Shown here: one piece after another, positions 16,669 to 33,493 of the stretch | How positions within the stretch are numbered: the first letter of the stretch is position 1 | How the letters are laid out: every line of letters starts with the position of its first letter | Assembly: GCF_013408295.1 (NCBI RefSeq) | Contig: NZ_JACBYQ010000001.1 | Coordinates: 1 to 64,000 of the forward strand | DNA: 64,000 nt | Direction: 5' to 3' | Origin: Psychromicrobium silvestre | Lineage (GTDB): Bacteria > Actinomycetota > Actinomycetes > Actinomycetales > Micrococcaceae | Notes under the pieces: generated by a model | Databases searched by the model: none | Seen by the model: only the letters and a program-made list of their open reading frames with translations | Told to the model about the DNA's origin: nothing | Position numbers and translations under genes: made by a program

Positions 16669-16743
16669 GAATCGGCACCCGTTTCCCTTCGATGCGCCCG
16701 TAATTACGGGCGCCGAAAGGGGAAACGGTAGCGGAAACGGCGA
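16669..16743. repeat. 75-bp palindromic repeat, copy 1
   Basis: Identical over 75 bp to 16983-17057. The centre is a perfect 20-bp palindrome, GCGCCCGTAATTACGGGCGC. It is flanked by inverted arms CCGTTTCCC / GGGAAACGG and TTCG / CGAA. This has the shape of a REP/MITE-like hairpin element. Confidence 0.9.
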
Positions 16744-16982
16744 GATCCAGACTGAGGGGATGTCTGCGGGCGGGAAACGGGCGCATTTGAGGGAAACGGT
16801 AGCTGAATAGGTGACGATGCAGCTCGCTCGATCGAGGCCTGAGTTCAACGCAAATTATTGACGGACGCGGTTCACCAAACGAGGAAGCATTTGGCCGAAC
16901 AACGTCACCGTCCGGACACTGCCGCTCGAACAACGCCGCCCCTCAGAAACCATCATCGTCCGGAAACCATCCCGTCCATGAG

Positions 16983-17057
16983 GAATCGGCACCCGTTTCC
17001 CTTCGATGCGCCCGTAATTACGGGCGCCGAAAGGGGAAACGGTAGCGGAAACGGCGA
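16983..17057. repeat. 75-bp palindromic repeat, copy 2
   Basis: Identical to 16669-16743, offset by 314 bp in direct orientation. The central 20-bp palindrome and outer GGGAAACGG arms are kept without a single change, which implies recent duplication or conversion. Confidence 0.9.
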
Positions 17058-17062
17058 AATTC

Positions 17063-17152
17063 GAAACAACCGCCAAGAACCGAACGGCAAACAACCGCCG
17101 AGAACCGAACCGCCAAGAACCGACGGCAAACAACCGCCAAGAACCGAACCGC
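17063..17152. repeat. Short tandem array of AACCGCCAAGAACCGA units
   Basis: About five imperfect units built on AACCGCCAAGAACCGAAC with ACGGCAAAC spacers run up to the stop codon of the aminopeptidase gene. The array is GC-rich and Cys/Gly-coding on the opposite strand, but no gene is supported. Confidence 0.75.
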
Positions 17153-18510
17153 TAAGCACGCCCGCCCAGACTCGGTAACTCCGCCCGATACAACCAGGGC
17201 TCCAACACCGAAGCAGCCCCGCAACCGGGAATCAGCTCGTCGGCAAGAGCAATCAAATCGGATGTTTGAACGTTGCGATGCGCAAAGCGCGCAGTCCACT
17301 CCCGGAGCAAGCCGAAGAACGCCTCCTCACCAAAGGCCTCTCGCAAGGCATGCACGGCCAAAGCGCCACGTTTATAGACTCGATCATCGAACATCAGCTC
17401 GGGGCCGGGGGCACCGATCACCAGGTCTTCGGGCTGTCCGGCAAGCATCCGATGTGCCAGCCGAGCCCGCTCAGCCACCTCCATCGTTCCGGAAGCCTCG
17501 GACCAGATCCATTCCGCATAGCAGGCGAAGCCCTCGTGCAGCCAGATGTCTTCCCAGGAAGAAACCGTGAGCGAATTACCGAACCACTGATGCGATAGCT
17601 CATGCGCCACCAGCCGCTGCGCCTCCCAGCTACGATCCAGGTGATTGCGGCCGATAATCGACAGGGTCTGCGCTTCCAAGGGGATGTCCAGCTCATCCTC
17701 GGTGACCACCACGGTGTATCCGGGGAAAGGGTACGGTCCAAAGCAGTATTCGAAGGTGTCCATCATGGCGCGCTGTTTGGCCAACCCGGCCAAGGCTCGG
17801 GCCCGCAAGCGAGGAGAAACGGCGACGGCCAAGGGGACTTGCTCGGTGTCCATTCGATGCGCGCCACGCGGCTGATCGGAGAGCGGAACCAGCTCGTAGC
17901 GACCAATCTGCACGGTAGCCAGGTAGCTAGCCATCGGTTCGAGCTGCTCATAGACCCAGGTCTCGCGGCTCGATTTCACGCTGTGCGCTACCAGGGTGCC
18001 ATTGCAGACCGGTCGGTAATTCGCATCGGTGCTGACCGAGATCCGGTAGCTTGCCTTCTGGCTCGGATGGTCATTACAGGGGAACCAAGTAGGCGCTCCG
18101 GTCGGTTGGCCCGCCACCAGTACCCCGTCAGCCAACTCTTCCCAGCCGACGTCGCCCCATAGCCCCACACTGGGCACCGGATTGCCCTCGTAACGGATCT
18201 GGGTGCTGAATTTTTTGTCTTTGCCGATGGGTTCGACCAGGGTGATCAGCAATTGCTCCTCGCGCTGTGCGTACTTGGCCACCTTGACGCTTTTGCCCGC
18301 GCTCTTCACCGAAATTTTTGAAGCCCGCAATCCCGCCAGGCTGAGCACGATGGTTTTGAGCTTGCCCCGGGAAACTGCTGTCATCACGGATTTGCCGATC
18401 AAGCGATTGCTCGCCAAACGACAGTCCAGCTCCAGATCGTAGTGTTCTACTCGGTAGTCGGCGCAGCCATGACCGGGAGTGTAGCGGTCGAGCGGTTCTT
18501 CGGAGCTCAT
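17152..18510 (-). CDS. M1-family metallo-aminopeptidase
   Basis: A 452-residue zinc aminopeptidase of the short bacterial M1 type, lacking the long C-terminal helical domain of PepN. The zinc site is HELSH (residues 303-307) plus E326 in WLHEGFACYAEW; the substrate-recognition element is PLEAQT (about 277-282) in place of GAMEN. The N-terminal beta-domain spans about 15-215. There is no signal peptide, so it is probably cytoplasmic. Its ATG overlaps the stop of the synthetase gene by one base (TAATG), so it is the last gene of that operon. It could recycle or process short peptides from the synthetase, but that is inference. Confidence 0.9.
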   Translation of the reverse strand: MSSEEPLDRYTPGHGCADYRVEHYDLELDCRLASNRLIGKSVMTAVSRGKLKTIVLSLAGLRASKISVKSAGKSVKVAKYAQREEQLLITLVEPIGKDKKFSTQIRYEGNPVPSVGLWGDVGWEELADGVLVAGQPTGAPTWFPCNDHPSQKASYRISVSTDANYRPVCNGTLVAHSVKSSRETWVYEQLEPMASYLATVQIGRYELVPLSDQPRGAHRMDTEQVPLAVAVSPRLRARALAGLAKQRAMMDTFEYCFGPYPFPGYTVVVTEDELDIPLEAQTLSIIGRNHLDRSWEAQRLVAHELSHQWFGNSLTVSSWEDIWLHEGFACYAEWIWSEASGTMEVAERARLAHRMLAGQPEDLVIGAPGPELMFDDRVYKRGALAVHALREAFGEEAFFGLLREWTARFAHRNVQTSDLIALADELIPGCGAASVLEPWLYRAELPSLGGRA

Positions 18511-21500
18511 TAATTCCTTCGTGGTTCCCCAGGGCGGACCGGCCCGCTCCAGGGCGAGACCGGATTGCCCATCCAGTAGCTTCCGGCGGGCACGGTCTCT
18601 CCGCGCATCACCAGCGACGCCGGCCCGACGGTTCCGCCCCGAGCTACTCGAGCTGCGGGCAGGATTACCCCATGCGGGCCCATCGTGGCGCCGTCCTCCA
18701 GAGTAACGGTATCGAGCGCCATGATCCGGTCGTGGAAAAGGTGAGTCTGCACCACGCAGCCGCGATTCACTGTCGAACTCTCACCCAGGGTCACCAGATC
18801 GGCCTCGGGCAACCAGTAGGACTCACACCAGGAGCCGTGGCCGATTTTCGCGCCGAGCGCCCGCAACCACCAGACCAAGGCCGGGGTGCCGCTCGCGGCC
18901 CGGGCGAACCACGGTGCGGCCACCAGCTCGATGAAGGTATCCACCACCTCGTTGCGCCAAATAAAAGAACTCCAGAGCGGATGCTCACCCACCCGGATTC
19001 TGCCGACCAGCAACCATTTGGCCACTACGGCACTACCCGCGGCCACCGCACCGGCCAGCATGATCACGACGCCGCCAAGCACCGCCGCGCTCAGGTAACC
19101 CCAGTGCTCGGCTAGCCAGGAGAACAGACTCAGCACGCTGATTGCGATCATTACGGTCAGCACGGTGGGTACAAAGCGGCAGATTTCCCAGAGCGTGCGG
19201 GCCAGCTTAAGTTTCTGGGATGGGTCGAAGGTCCGCGAGGAATCCGAATCCTGTGCCACCCGGCGCAATCGCACCGGGGGAGAGCCCAGCCAGGAGGAAC
19301 CGGCCTTGGCCTTCGCCGGAGTTGCGGAGAGCACCGCAACGAGCGAGTTCTTCGGCACCGAGCGGCCAGCAGCCGTCATTCCGGAATTGCCCAGGAAGGC
19401 TCGTTTGCCGATCTTGGCCGGGGCGATATGCACGAAGCCGCCGCCGAGCTCGTAGGAGGCGACCATCGTGTCATCCGCCAGGAATGCGCCGTCGCCCACC
19501 GTTGTCATCGAAGGCAACAGAAGTACCGTGGAAGCCTCTACGTTCTTGCCGATCTTGGCACCTAGCAGCCTTAACCAGACCGGGGTGAAAAGCGAGGCAT
19601 AGATCGGGAAGAGCAGGTCTCGGGCTAAGTCCAGCACTCGTTCGGTGGCCCAAACCTGCCATCCGATCCGGCTGCGGATCGGATGGAACCCCTCGCGCAG
19701 ACCCAGGCTGAGCAGCCGAACCGTTCCCAGCACCAGCAACATCAGCACCAAGAACCAGAGTAGGGTGGCCAGCGGTGCGGCCAGGAGCAGCCGGAAATAG
19801 TTTTCCTGAAGCGCAGCGGGACCAGCTAGTAACAGAGCCAGCCAAGCTGCTGCTGCCGCGGCCAGGAACGGAATCATCGCGAGGCCGGTGGAAGCGAGGG
19901 CATAGATGCCCAGCCAGAGCCGGTTGCTGCGTTCCGGTGCCACCGGCCAATCCGGACGTGCCTTGCCCACTCGCTCGGCGGGGGCACCGGAATATTGCTG
20001 CCCGGACCGTACCTTGCCTAGCACCGCGGAGCCGGCGGCCACCTGGGCGCCCCGACCCACCCGGGTGCCGGGCATCAGCGTGCTGCGCGCGCCGACCGTG
20101 GCATGTGCGCCCACCGAAATGGCCCCGATATGCACGTTATCGCCGTCGATCCACCAACCGGAAAGATCGACCTCCGGCTCAATGGAACTGCCTTCGCCCA
20201 GGCTGAGTAGTCCAGTCACCGGAGGTACCGAGTGCAGGCTGACGTCCTTGCCCACCTTGGCTCCGAGTGCCCGGGCATAGTGCGTTACCCACGGGGCGCT
20301 GGCCAGCGAGACAGCCTGAGCCAAATCGGCTATCTGCTCGGCCAGCCAAAGCTTCAGATGCACCCTGCCGCTGCGCGGATAAATGCCGGGACCAACCCCG
20401 CGCAGTAGGAATCGGGCGGCGAGTACCGAAATACTCATCCGGCCCCAAGGGCTGACAAAAACTGCCCAACTGACCAGCACCCACCACCAGCTAATGGTCG
20501 GGAAGTTGACGGCGGGGGCGTACCAACCGAGCAGATTGTTCAGAATCATTAAATAGGTCAGCCAGCGCATGCCCACCAGGATGTGTAGCGGGATTCCCAT
20601 CAGGGTCTGGAAGACCTGAGATTTACGCGTGGTTCTGCTGACTTCGCGGACGACGGCGGGTTCCCCAGCTTCGTACTCCGGTACGGTTTGGCGGGCCAAG
20701 TCCACCAGGGCGCCGAGCCTTGGGTGGGCGTAGATATCGGCCACCGTAATGGTGGGATAGTGTGCGCGCAAGGCGGAGACCAGTTGAGCCGCCGCCAACG
20801 AGCCGCCGCCTTGTGCGAAGAAATCTGCGTCCAAGCTGCTAGCCGAACCACCCAGTATGGCGTTCCACTGGTCCATGATCCATTGCGCGTCCGGTGCCAG
20901 ATTAAGTTCCTTGGCGTCGTCGGCGGAATCGCTTCCTGGCAGTGGCCAAGGCAGGGCGGCGCGGTCGACCTTGCCACTGGTTTTGCTCGGCAAGGTCTCG
21001 GTTACTGTCAGCAGCGGAATGAGCGGGGCGGGTAGAGCCTTGCCCAGCGCTGCCCGATAGCTGGCCAGATCGGGGAGGGCTTCACCGTTGCTCACCCCGG
21101 CTTCGGAGCTCGGGGATGCCAGTACCAGGTAACCCACCAGGATCTGGTTCCCAGCCGCCGTCGTTTTGACCGCTGCTGCCGCTCCGGCCACCCCGGGCAG
21201 GGCCTGTAGCGCCGCATCGATCTCACCCAACTCGATCCGGCGACCACCGAGTTTGATCTGCTCATCGGCCCGGCCCATAAAAACTAGCCCTGCGGTTTCG
21301 TAGCGAACCAAGTCACCGCTGCGGTAGGCCCGTTCCCAGCCGAGAGTGGGCATCGGAGCGTACTTCTCGGCGTCCTTCGCTGGGTCCAGATAGCGCGCCA
21401 AGCCGACACCGCCAATGATCAATTCGCCAATCTCGCCCGCCGCCACCGGCTTGCCCTCGGCATCGACCACCGCGAGATCCCAGCCGTCCAAGGGCAGACC

Positions 21501-22475
21501 GATCCGGACCGGGAGCTGCCCGGTGAGCGGGGCAGCGCAGGCCACCACGGTGGCCTCGGTGGGGCCGTAAGTGTTCCAGACCTCGCGGTCCGGCACGGCG
21601 AGCCGTTCCGCCAACTCCGGCGGGCAAGCCTCGCCGCCGAAGATCAGCAATCGAACGTTCTCCAGCGCTTCTACCGGCCAGAGCGCCGCCAGGGTAGGCA
21701 CCGTGGAAACCACCGTGATGCCCTGGGAGATCAGCCAGGGACCGAGGTCCATTCCGGTGCGGACTAGCGAACGGGGTGCGGGCACCAGGCAGGCACCGTG
21801 CCGCCAGGCCAGCCACATCTCCTCGCAGGAGGCATCGAAGGCCACCGAAAGCCCGGCTAAAACCCGGTCGGAGGGGCCGAGCGGTCCGCCTGCTGCCTCG
21901 GATTGCAAGAACAACCGGGCCTCTGCGTCGACAAAAGCCGCCGAGGAACGATGACTGACCGCCACCCCTTTGGGTGTCCCGGTGGAACCGGAGGTAAAGA
22001 TCACCCAGGAATCATCCTCCAACCGGGGCGGCCGTGGAGCCGGAAAAGGAGCGGTACGGTTCTTGCCGGTAATGATATTTGGCCGGGCATTCCCACCCTT
22101 TTTGGCGGCATGCAGAATGCCAGCCACCTGGGCTTCGGCGAAGACGAGCTTGGCCCGCTCATCCGGGTCGTCTGCATCCACCGGGACGTAGGCGGCGCCA
22201 ATTAGTAGCACTGCGAGGATGGCGATGTACAGTTCCGCCGTTCCGGACGGGATGCGGACTCCGATCTTGTCCCCGGCTCCCAGCCCAGCCAGGTGCAACT
22301 CCTTGGCGTAGGCCTTGACCTCGGAAAGAAGTTCCGCGTAACTCAGCGAACGGCGGCCGTCGTCCAGGGCAGAAGCATCGGGAAAGGCGGCGGCCGTACT
22401 ATTCAGGATGTCGATCAGCGTCCGGGCGGGCGGAGTGGCTTGGGAGCCGGGCAACTGGGGCAGATACGAGTTCAT
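18510..22475 (-). CDS. Pls/PosA-type membrane-bound non-ribosomal peptide synthetase
   Basis: A 1321-residue multidomain protein. The adenylation domain spans about 20-510, with FTSGSTGTPKGVAVSH at 160, NTYGPTEAT at 301, and the catalytic Lys502 in SGKVDRAAL. The carrier domain spans about 525-600, with DFFAQGGGSLAAAQL and Ser559 for phosphopantetheine. After that come three rounds of membrane segments followed by left-handed beta-helix (hexapeptide) domains starting ALGAKVGKD, LLGAKIGKN and ALGAKIGHG. This is the architecture of epsilon-poly-L-lysine synthetase (Pls) and PosA proteins; there is no classical condensation or thioesterase domain. My reading of the specificity positions is D214 A215 E218 S257 I278 G280 T302 V310 V311 K502. 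The acidic residue E218 is compatible with a basic amino acid, but the substrate is unproven. Start ATG 22475 follows the oxidoreductase stop by 10 nt. Confidence 0.92.
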   Translation of the reverse strand: MNSYLPQLPGSQATPPARTLIDILNSTAAAFPDASALDDGRRSLSYAELLSEVKAYAKELHLAGLGAGDKIGVRIPSGTAELYIAILAVLLIGAAYVPVDADDPDERAKLVFAEAQVAGILHAAKKGGNARPNIITGKNRTAPFPAPRPPRLEDDSWVIFTSGSTGTPKGVAVSHRSSAAFVDAEARLFLQSEAAGGPLGPSDRVLAGLSVAFDASCEEMWLAWRHGACLVPAPRSLVRTGMDLGPWLISQGITVVSTVPTLAALWPVEALENVRLLIFGGEACPPELAERLAVPDREVWNTYGPTEATVVACAAPLTGQLPVRIGLPLDGWDLAVVDAEGKPVAAGEIGELIIGGVGLARYLDPAKDAEKYAPMPTLGWERAYRSGDLVRYETAGLVFMGRADEQIKLGGRRIELGEIDAALQALPGVAGAAAAVKTTAAGNQILVGYLVLASPSSEAGVSNGEALPDLASYRAALGKALPAPLIPLLTVTETLPSKTSGKVDRAALPWPLPGSDSADDAKELNLAPDAQWIMDQWNAILGGSASSLDADFFAQGGGSLAAAQLVSALRAHYPTITVADIYAHPRLGALVDLARQTVPEYEAGEPAVVREVSRTTRKSQVFQTLMGIPLHILVGMRWLTYLMILNNLLGWYAPAVNFPTISWWWVLVSWAVFVSPWGRMSISVLAARFLLRGVGPGIYPRSGRVHLKLWLAEQIADLAQAVSLASAPWVTHYARALGAKVGKDVSLHSVPPVTGLLSLGEGSSIEPEVDLSGWWIDGDNVHIGAISVGAHATVGARSTLMPGTRVGRGAQVAAGSAVLGKVRSGQQYSGAPAERVGKARPDWPVAPERSNRLWLGIYALASTGLAMIPFLAAAAAAWLALLLAGPAALQENYFRLLLAAPLATLLWFLVLMLLVLGTVRLLSLGLREGFHPIRSRIGWQVWATERVLDLARDLLFPIYASLFTPVWLRLLGAKIGKNVEASTVLLLPSMTTVGDGAFLADDTMVASYELGGGFVHIAPAKIGKRAFLGNSGMTAAGRSVPKNSLVAVLSATPAKAKAGSSWLGSPPVRLRRVAQDSDSSRTFDPSQKLKLARTLWEICRFVPTVLTVMIAISVLSLFSWLAEHWGYLSAAVLGGVVIMLAGAVAAGSAVVAKWLLVGRIRVGEHPLWSSFIWRNEVVDTFIELVAAPWFARAASGTPALVWWLRALGAKIGHGSWCESYWLPEADLVTLGESSTVNRGCVVQTHLFHDRIMALDTVTLEDGATMGPHGVILPAARVARGGTVGPASLVMRGETVPAGSYWMGNPVSPWSGPVRPGEPRRN

Positions 22476-22485
22476 CGCCGTCGAC

Positions 22486-23466
22486 TCATGGCAGCAGCAA
22501 CAGCTTTCCGGTGGTCTTGCGCCCTTGTAGATCGCGATGCGCCTGTGCAGCCTCGGCCAGCGGGTAGCGGCCACCGATCCGCACTCGAAGCGAACCGTCG
22601 TCGGCGGCGTCGAAGATTTCCGAAGCTCGCCACCGCCGCTCTTCTGCGGTCAAGGTGTGGTGCGCCAGGGTGGGACGGGTCAGGAAGAGCGAACCACCGG
22701 AGTTGAGTCGCTGAATGTCCAGCGGCGGCACCGGGCCGGAAGCTGCCCCGTAGAGCACCAGGGTGCCGCGGATTGCCAGCGTGGCCAGCGAGCCGTCGAA
22801 GGTGTCCTTGCCCACGCCGTCCAGCACCGCGTCCACTCCTCGACCATCGGTGATTTCCCGGACCTGCTCGGCGAAGCCGCGACCCTGCTGATCTTGATAG
22901 TGCAAGACATGATCGGCGCCGGCGTCTTTGGCCAAAGCAGCCTTCTCCGCGGTGGAGACAGTGGTGATGACCGTGGCACCTTTGGCCTTGAGCAGTTGGC
23001 TCAGCAGCAAGCCAACTCCGCCAGCGCCGGCATGGGTGAGGATGGTGTGTCCGGCCTCCACTTTGAAGGAGGAATTGATCAGATAGTGCGCGGTCATGCC
23101 TTGTAGCGGCAAGGCTGCGGCAACCTCTAGGTCCAGCGCCTGCGGAACTGGAAGCGCTTTTTGGGCATCGATCAGGGTGTATTCGGCGTAGGACTTGCTG
23201 CCTTCGGCGGTGGCTACCCGGTCACCGATAGCAAAGTCGCTGACTCCCTCGCCGAGCGCTTCCACGGTACCGGCGGATTCCGCACCGGGAGTGAAGGGAA
23301 GGGCAACCGGGTAAATGCCCTCGCGCTGATAGGTTTCGATGTAATTGATCCCGGCGGCCGCTACCTTGACCAGTAACTGTCCCGGCCCGGGAACGGGCTT
23401 CTCGACGTCGGCAATCTGCAGAACTTCCGGCCCACCAGGGGTCTGGGCGATGATGGCTTGGCTCAT
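22486..23466 (-). CDS. NADPH:quinone oxidoreductase (zeta-crystallin-like MDR)
   Basis: A 326-residue medium-chain dehydrogenase/reductase without the zinc ligands of alcohol dehydrogenases. It has a GroES-like N-terminal domain (PGPGQLLVKVAAAGINYIE) and a Rossmann domain with the nucleotide-binding motif THAGAGGVGLLLSQL (about residue 145). It matches the QOR/CrtZ-like family, which reduces quinones or enones with NADPH. The stop of the upstream SRPBCC gene is 9 nt away and the synthetase starts 10 nt after its own stop, so it is the second gene of a four-gene operon. A role in tailoring the peptide product is possible but unproven. Confidence 0.92.
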   Translation of the reverse strand: MSQAIIAQTPGGPEVLQIADVEKPVPGPGQLLVKVAAAGINYIETYQREGIYPVALPFTPGAESAGTVEALGEGVSDFAIGDRVATAEGSKSYAEYTLIDAQKALPVPQALDLEVAAALPLQGMTAHYLINSSFKVEAGHTILTHAGAGGVGLLLSQLLKAKGATVITTVSTAEKAALAKDAGADHVLHYQDQQGRGFAEQVREITDGRGVDAVLDGVGKDTFDGSLATLAIRGTLVLYGAASGPVPPLDIQRLNSGGSLFLTRPTLAHHTLTAEERRWRASEIFDAADDGSLRVRIGGRYPLAEAAQAHRDLQGRKTTGKLLLLP

Positions 23467-23475
23467 ACCACCATG

Positions 23476-23933
23476 CTATGTGCTTGTGGTGAGATAGCGG
23501 CGGAACCGGCGCTCGCCGTCGCGCATCACGGCCCCATGTGCCCAGCCAAAGATCGGGGCCGCCACGGGTGACAGTAGATTCATCCAATGGCGGGTTGTCT
23601 GCACCGTCCAGAAGATCCGCAAACGGGTTCCCTGCTGTCCCGAGGGTAGCTCTTCGGCTCGAAAGTAAGCTCTGCCCTGGCCCTGGAGATCGCCGCTGCC
23701 CGTCACCTTCAAGAAACGGTTAGTTGCTAGCTCGACGACGATCAGGCTCACTCTGAGCCGGTAGCCAAGTGGACTGCGCACCGTCAACCGTAATTCTGAG
23801 CCGGGCAGCAGTGGAGTTTCCACCCGATCGGTATCGCGTAGCGCGGGCCACCAAAGTCGCCAGCTGTGCTGCACCACCAGTTCCTGCCAGCAGCGTTCCG
23901 GGGCGACCGGGAGCCGCCAATCGGTTCGGAAAG

Positions 23934-23946
<13 letters not shown>
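23476..23946 (-). CDS. SRPBCC (START-like) family protein
   Basis: A 156-residue protein with the helix-grip pattern of polyketide cyclase/dehydrase-like SRPBCC proteins: RTDWRLPVAPERCWQELV at the start, alternating beta strands, and a long C-terminal helix (WMNLLSPVAAPIFGWAHGAVMRDGERRFRRYL). It would bind a hydrophobic ligand. It is the first gene of the oxidoreductase-synthetase-aminopeptidase operon. Its start codon (23944-23946) lies inside the 20-bp palindrome that reads as an ArgR box, and no Shine-Dalgarno sequence is visible, so both transcription and start use may be controlled there. Confidence 0.8.
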
Positions 23947-26212
<2,266 letters not shown>

Positions 26213-26250
26213 GCCCATTGGGTGGGAGGACTGACAGCTTGAGGAGCAAG

Positions 26251-27134
26251 ATGACGAAGAAGCAAGCTCAGGATAAGGCCGCGATCCTGGTCGAGGCACT
26301 GCCCTGGATCCAGCGCTTCGCGGGAACCGTAATGGTGGTCAAGTACGGCGGGAACGCGATGATCAGCGAGGAACTGCGCCGCGCCTTCGCCGAGGACATG
26401 GTGTTCCTGCACCACGTCGGCATTAAGCCCGTAGTGGTGCACGGCGGCGGACCCCAGATCAACGTCATGCTGAGCAAGCTCGGCATCGAGTCAGAGTTCA
26501 AGGGCGGGCTGCGGGTGACCACGCCGGAGGCCATGGACGTGGTGCGAATGGTGCTGACCGGTCAGGTTGGCCGCGAGCTGGTAGGCCTGATCAACACCCA
26601 CGGCCCTTACGCCGTCGGACTCTCCGGTGAGGACGGCGCACTACTTCAAGCCCGCAAAACCCAGCCCGAACTTGGCCAGGTTGGCGAGGTGGTGGGAGTC
26701 AACCCCGGCTCCATCCTGGACCTGCTCGACGCCGGCCGGATCCCGGTGATTTCCACCATCGCCCCGGAAATCGGTGACCCTTCCAGCGTGCTCAACGTCA
26801 ATGCCGATACCGCAGCCGCCGCCCTGGCCGTGGCGTTGCAAGCCTCCCGGCTGGTGATCCTGACCGATGTGGAGGGACTGTACCGGAACTGGCCGGATAA
26901 GGACTCCTTGATCAGCGCGCTGAGCGCGAGCGAACTGCGTGAGCTGCTGCCCAGCCTGGCTTCCGGGATGATCCCGAAGATGGCCGCCTGCTTGGAAGCG
27001 GTTGACGGCGGGGTGCAGAGCGCCTCTGTGGTGGACGGACGCAGCCCGCACTCCATGCTGCTGGAGATCTTCACCGCGGCGGGCAATGGAACCCAGATCT
27101 TCTCCGATCAAGTGGAACAGCCCGAGGAGCAAGG

Positions 27135-27138
<4 letters not shown>
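26251..27138 (+). CDS. argB: Acetylglutamate kinase
   Basis: A 295-residue amino acid kinase. Signatures: VKYGGNAM (phosphate binding), [11 protein letters not shown] and the C-terminal [17 protein letters not shown]. It phosphorylates N-acetylglutamate and is the usual feedback point for arginine. The start is ATG 26251 with GAGGAG (26241-26246) 4 nt upstream; the frame from 26218 adds 11 residues without support. The last four bases overlap argD (ATGA). Confidence 0.97.
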
Positions 27139-29967
<2,829 letters not shown>

Positions 29968-29998
29968 ATTTCTGACTCAGAACCGAAAGGAACCTTCA

Positions 29999-32655
<2,657 letters not shown>

Positions 32656-32675
32656 GACTGGCTTAGTCTGAGTGG

Positions 32676-33233
32676 ATGAGCGATGAACTCCGGCGGCGCC
32701 TCCGAGGACTACCCGTCTTCCCCGAGCAGTTGCCAGAACTGGATTTGAAGAGCTCCCCGGCGCAACCCGGGGAGCTCTTCCTGGATTGGCTGGAACAAGC
32801 CATTTCGGCAGGTTTGCTTCAGCCGCATGCCTTTTCTTTGGCGACTGCTGCTGTAACCGGCGCACCCTCTTCACGGATGCTGATTTTGAAGAATCTAGAG
32901 CAGGATCGTTGGTACTTCGCCACCTCACGGCTCTCGCGTAAGGGCCTTGAATTAGCACAGAATCCGCAGGCCGCGATGAACTTTTACCACGCCGAACCGG
33001 GGCGTCAGGTGCGAGTCTGCGGCCCGGTTCGCTTGCTGAGCGCGGAGGCGAGCGCCCAAGACTGGCAGGAACGGCCCAGCTCCGACGGAGCCAAGAACCC
33101 GGATTGGCAGCTCTACGCCTTGGAAGCCCTTGAAGTGGAATTTTGGCAGGCCCGGCACGACCGGCAGCATCGTCGGTTGATTTATCGGCGGGATGCTCCG
33201 GATGCTGCCTGGTCCTCGACACCGCACTCCTAG
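32676..33233 (+). CDS. Pyridoxamine 5'-phosphate oxidase-like flavoprotein
   Basis: A 185-residue FMN-dependent split-barrel protein. Residues 35-130 form the PNPOx barrel (SSRMLILKNLEQDRWYFATS and NFYHAEPGRQVRVCG). The C-terminal 30 residues match the PdxH dimerisation region (VEFWQARHDRQHRRLIYRR). It may be a true PdxH making pyridoxal phosphate, but it is shorter than most (about 215), so the assignment stays at family level. TAGTCT (32664-32669) lies exactly 6 nt before the ATG, so the mRNA is probably leaderless and separate from the arg operon. Confidence 0.8.
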   Translation: MSDELRRRLRGLPVFPEQLPELDLKSSPAQPGELFLDWLEQAISAGLLQPHAFSLATAAVTGAPSSRMLILKNLEQDRWYFATSRLSRKGLELAQNPQAAMNFYHAEPGRQVRVCGPVRLLSAEASAQDWQERPSSDGAKNPDWQLYALEALEVEFWQARHDRQHRRLIYRRDAPDAAWSSTPHS

Positions 33234-33383
33234 ACGCTTCGCTAGGTTTAATTCCTCGCTTCGCCAGCCTCCCTTCCTCGCTACCTCGCTTCGCGATAGC
33301 TCTCTGACTTCGCGATAGCCCACTGCGGCGTCATTGGGCTATCGCGAAGCTAATGGACTATCCCCAGGCGCAAGGGGCCACGC

Positions 33384-33437
33384 GATAGCGCCTATCGTCC
33401 TCCCAAAACTCGCGAGCTCGTTTCGGGGCCCTCGGAC
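33384..33437. repeat. 54-bp direct repeat, copy 1
   Basis: Identical to 33494-33547, 110 bp downstream. It contains GATAGCGCCTATC, then a run to ACTCGCGAGCTCGTTTCGG and CCCTCGGAC, with several small palindromes (CTCGCGAG, CGAGCTCG). Confidence 0.9.
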
Positions 33438-33493
33438 TGGGGCCACGCGCCCGAGGGACCCGCGTCGAGGGACGAGACGTGGGAGGGAGTGGG

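Larger units (their letters stand above)
16620..17151. repeat. Repeat-filled intergenic region
   Basis: This 532-bp gap between convergent genes holds no convincing gene. It contains short imperfect repeats of AAATCAGCTC/AAATCGGCTC at 16630-16675, two identical 75-bp palindromic copies (16669-16743, 16983-17057), a partial third copy with CGGGAAACGG and GGGAAACGGTAGC (16769-16803), and a tandem array at 17063-17152. Reading frames seen in it are by-products of the repeats. Confidence 0.85.

Noticed and set aside
17063-17152. CRISPR array from the AACCGCCAAGAACCGA repeats
   Set aside because: Units are contiguous and degenerate without unique spacers, and no cas genes are nearby.
16633-17299. 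Several overlapping frames of 70-106 codons on both strands between the PPTase and aminopeptidase genes
   Set aside because: They are products of the palindromic and tandem repeats; the same peptide appears on both strands and no start signals are present.
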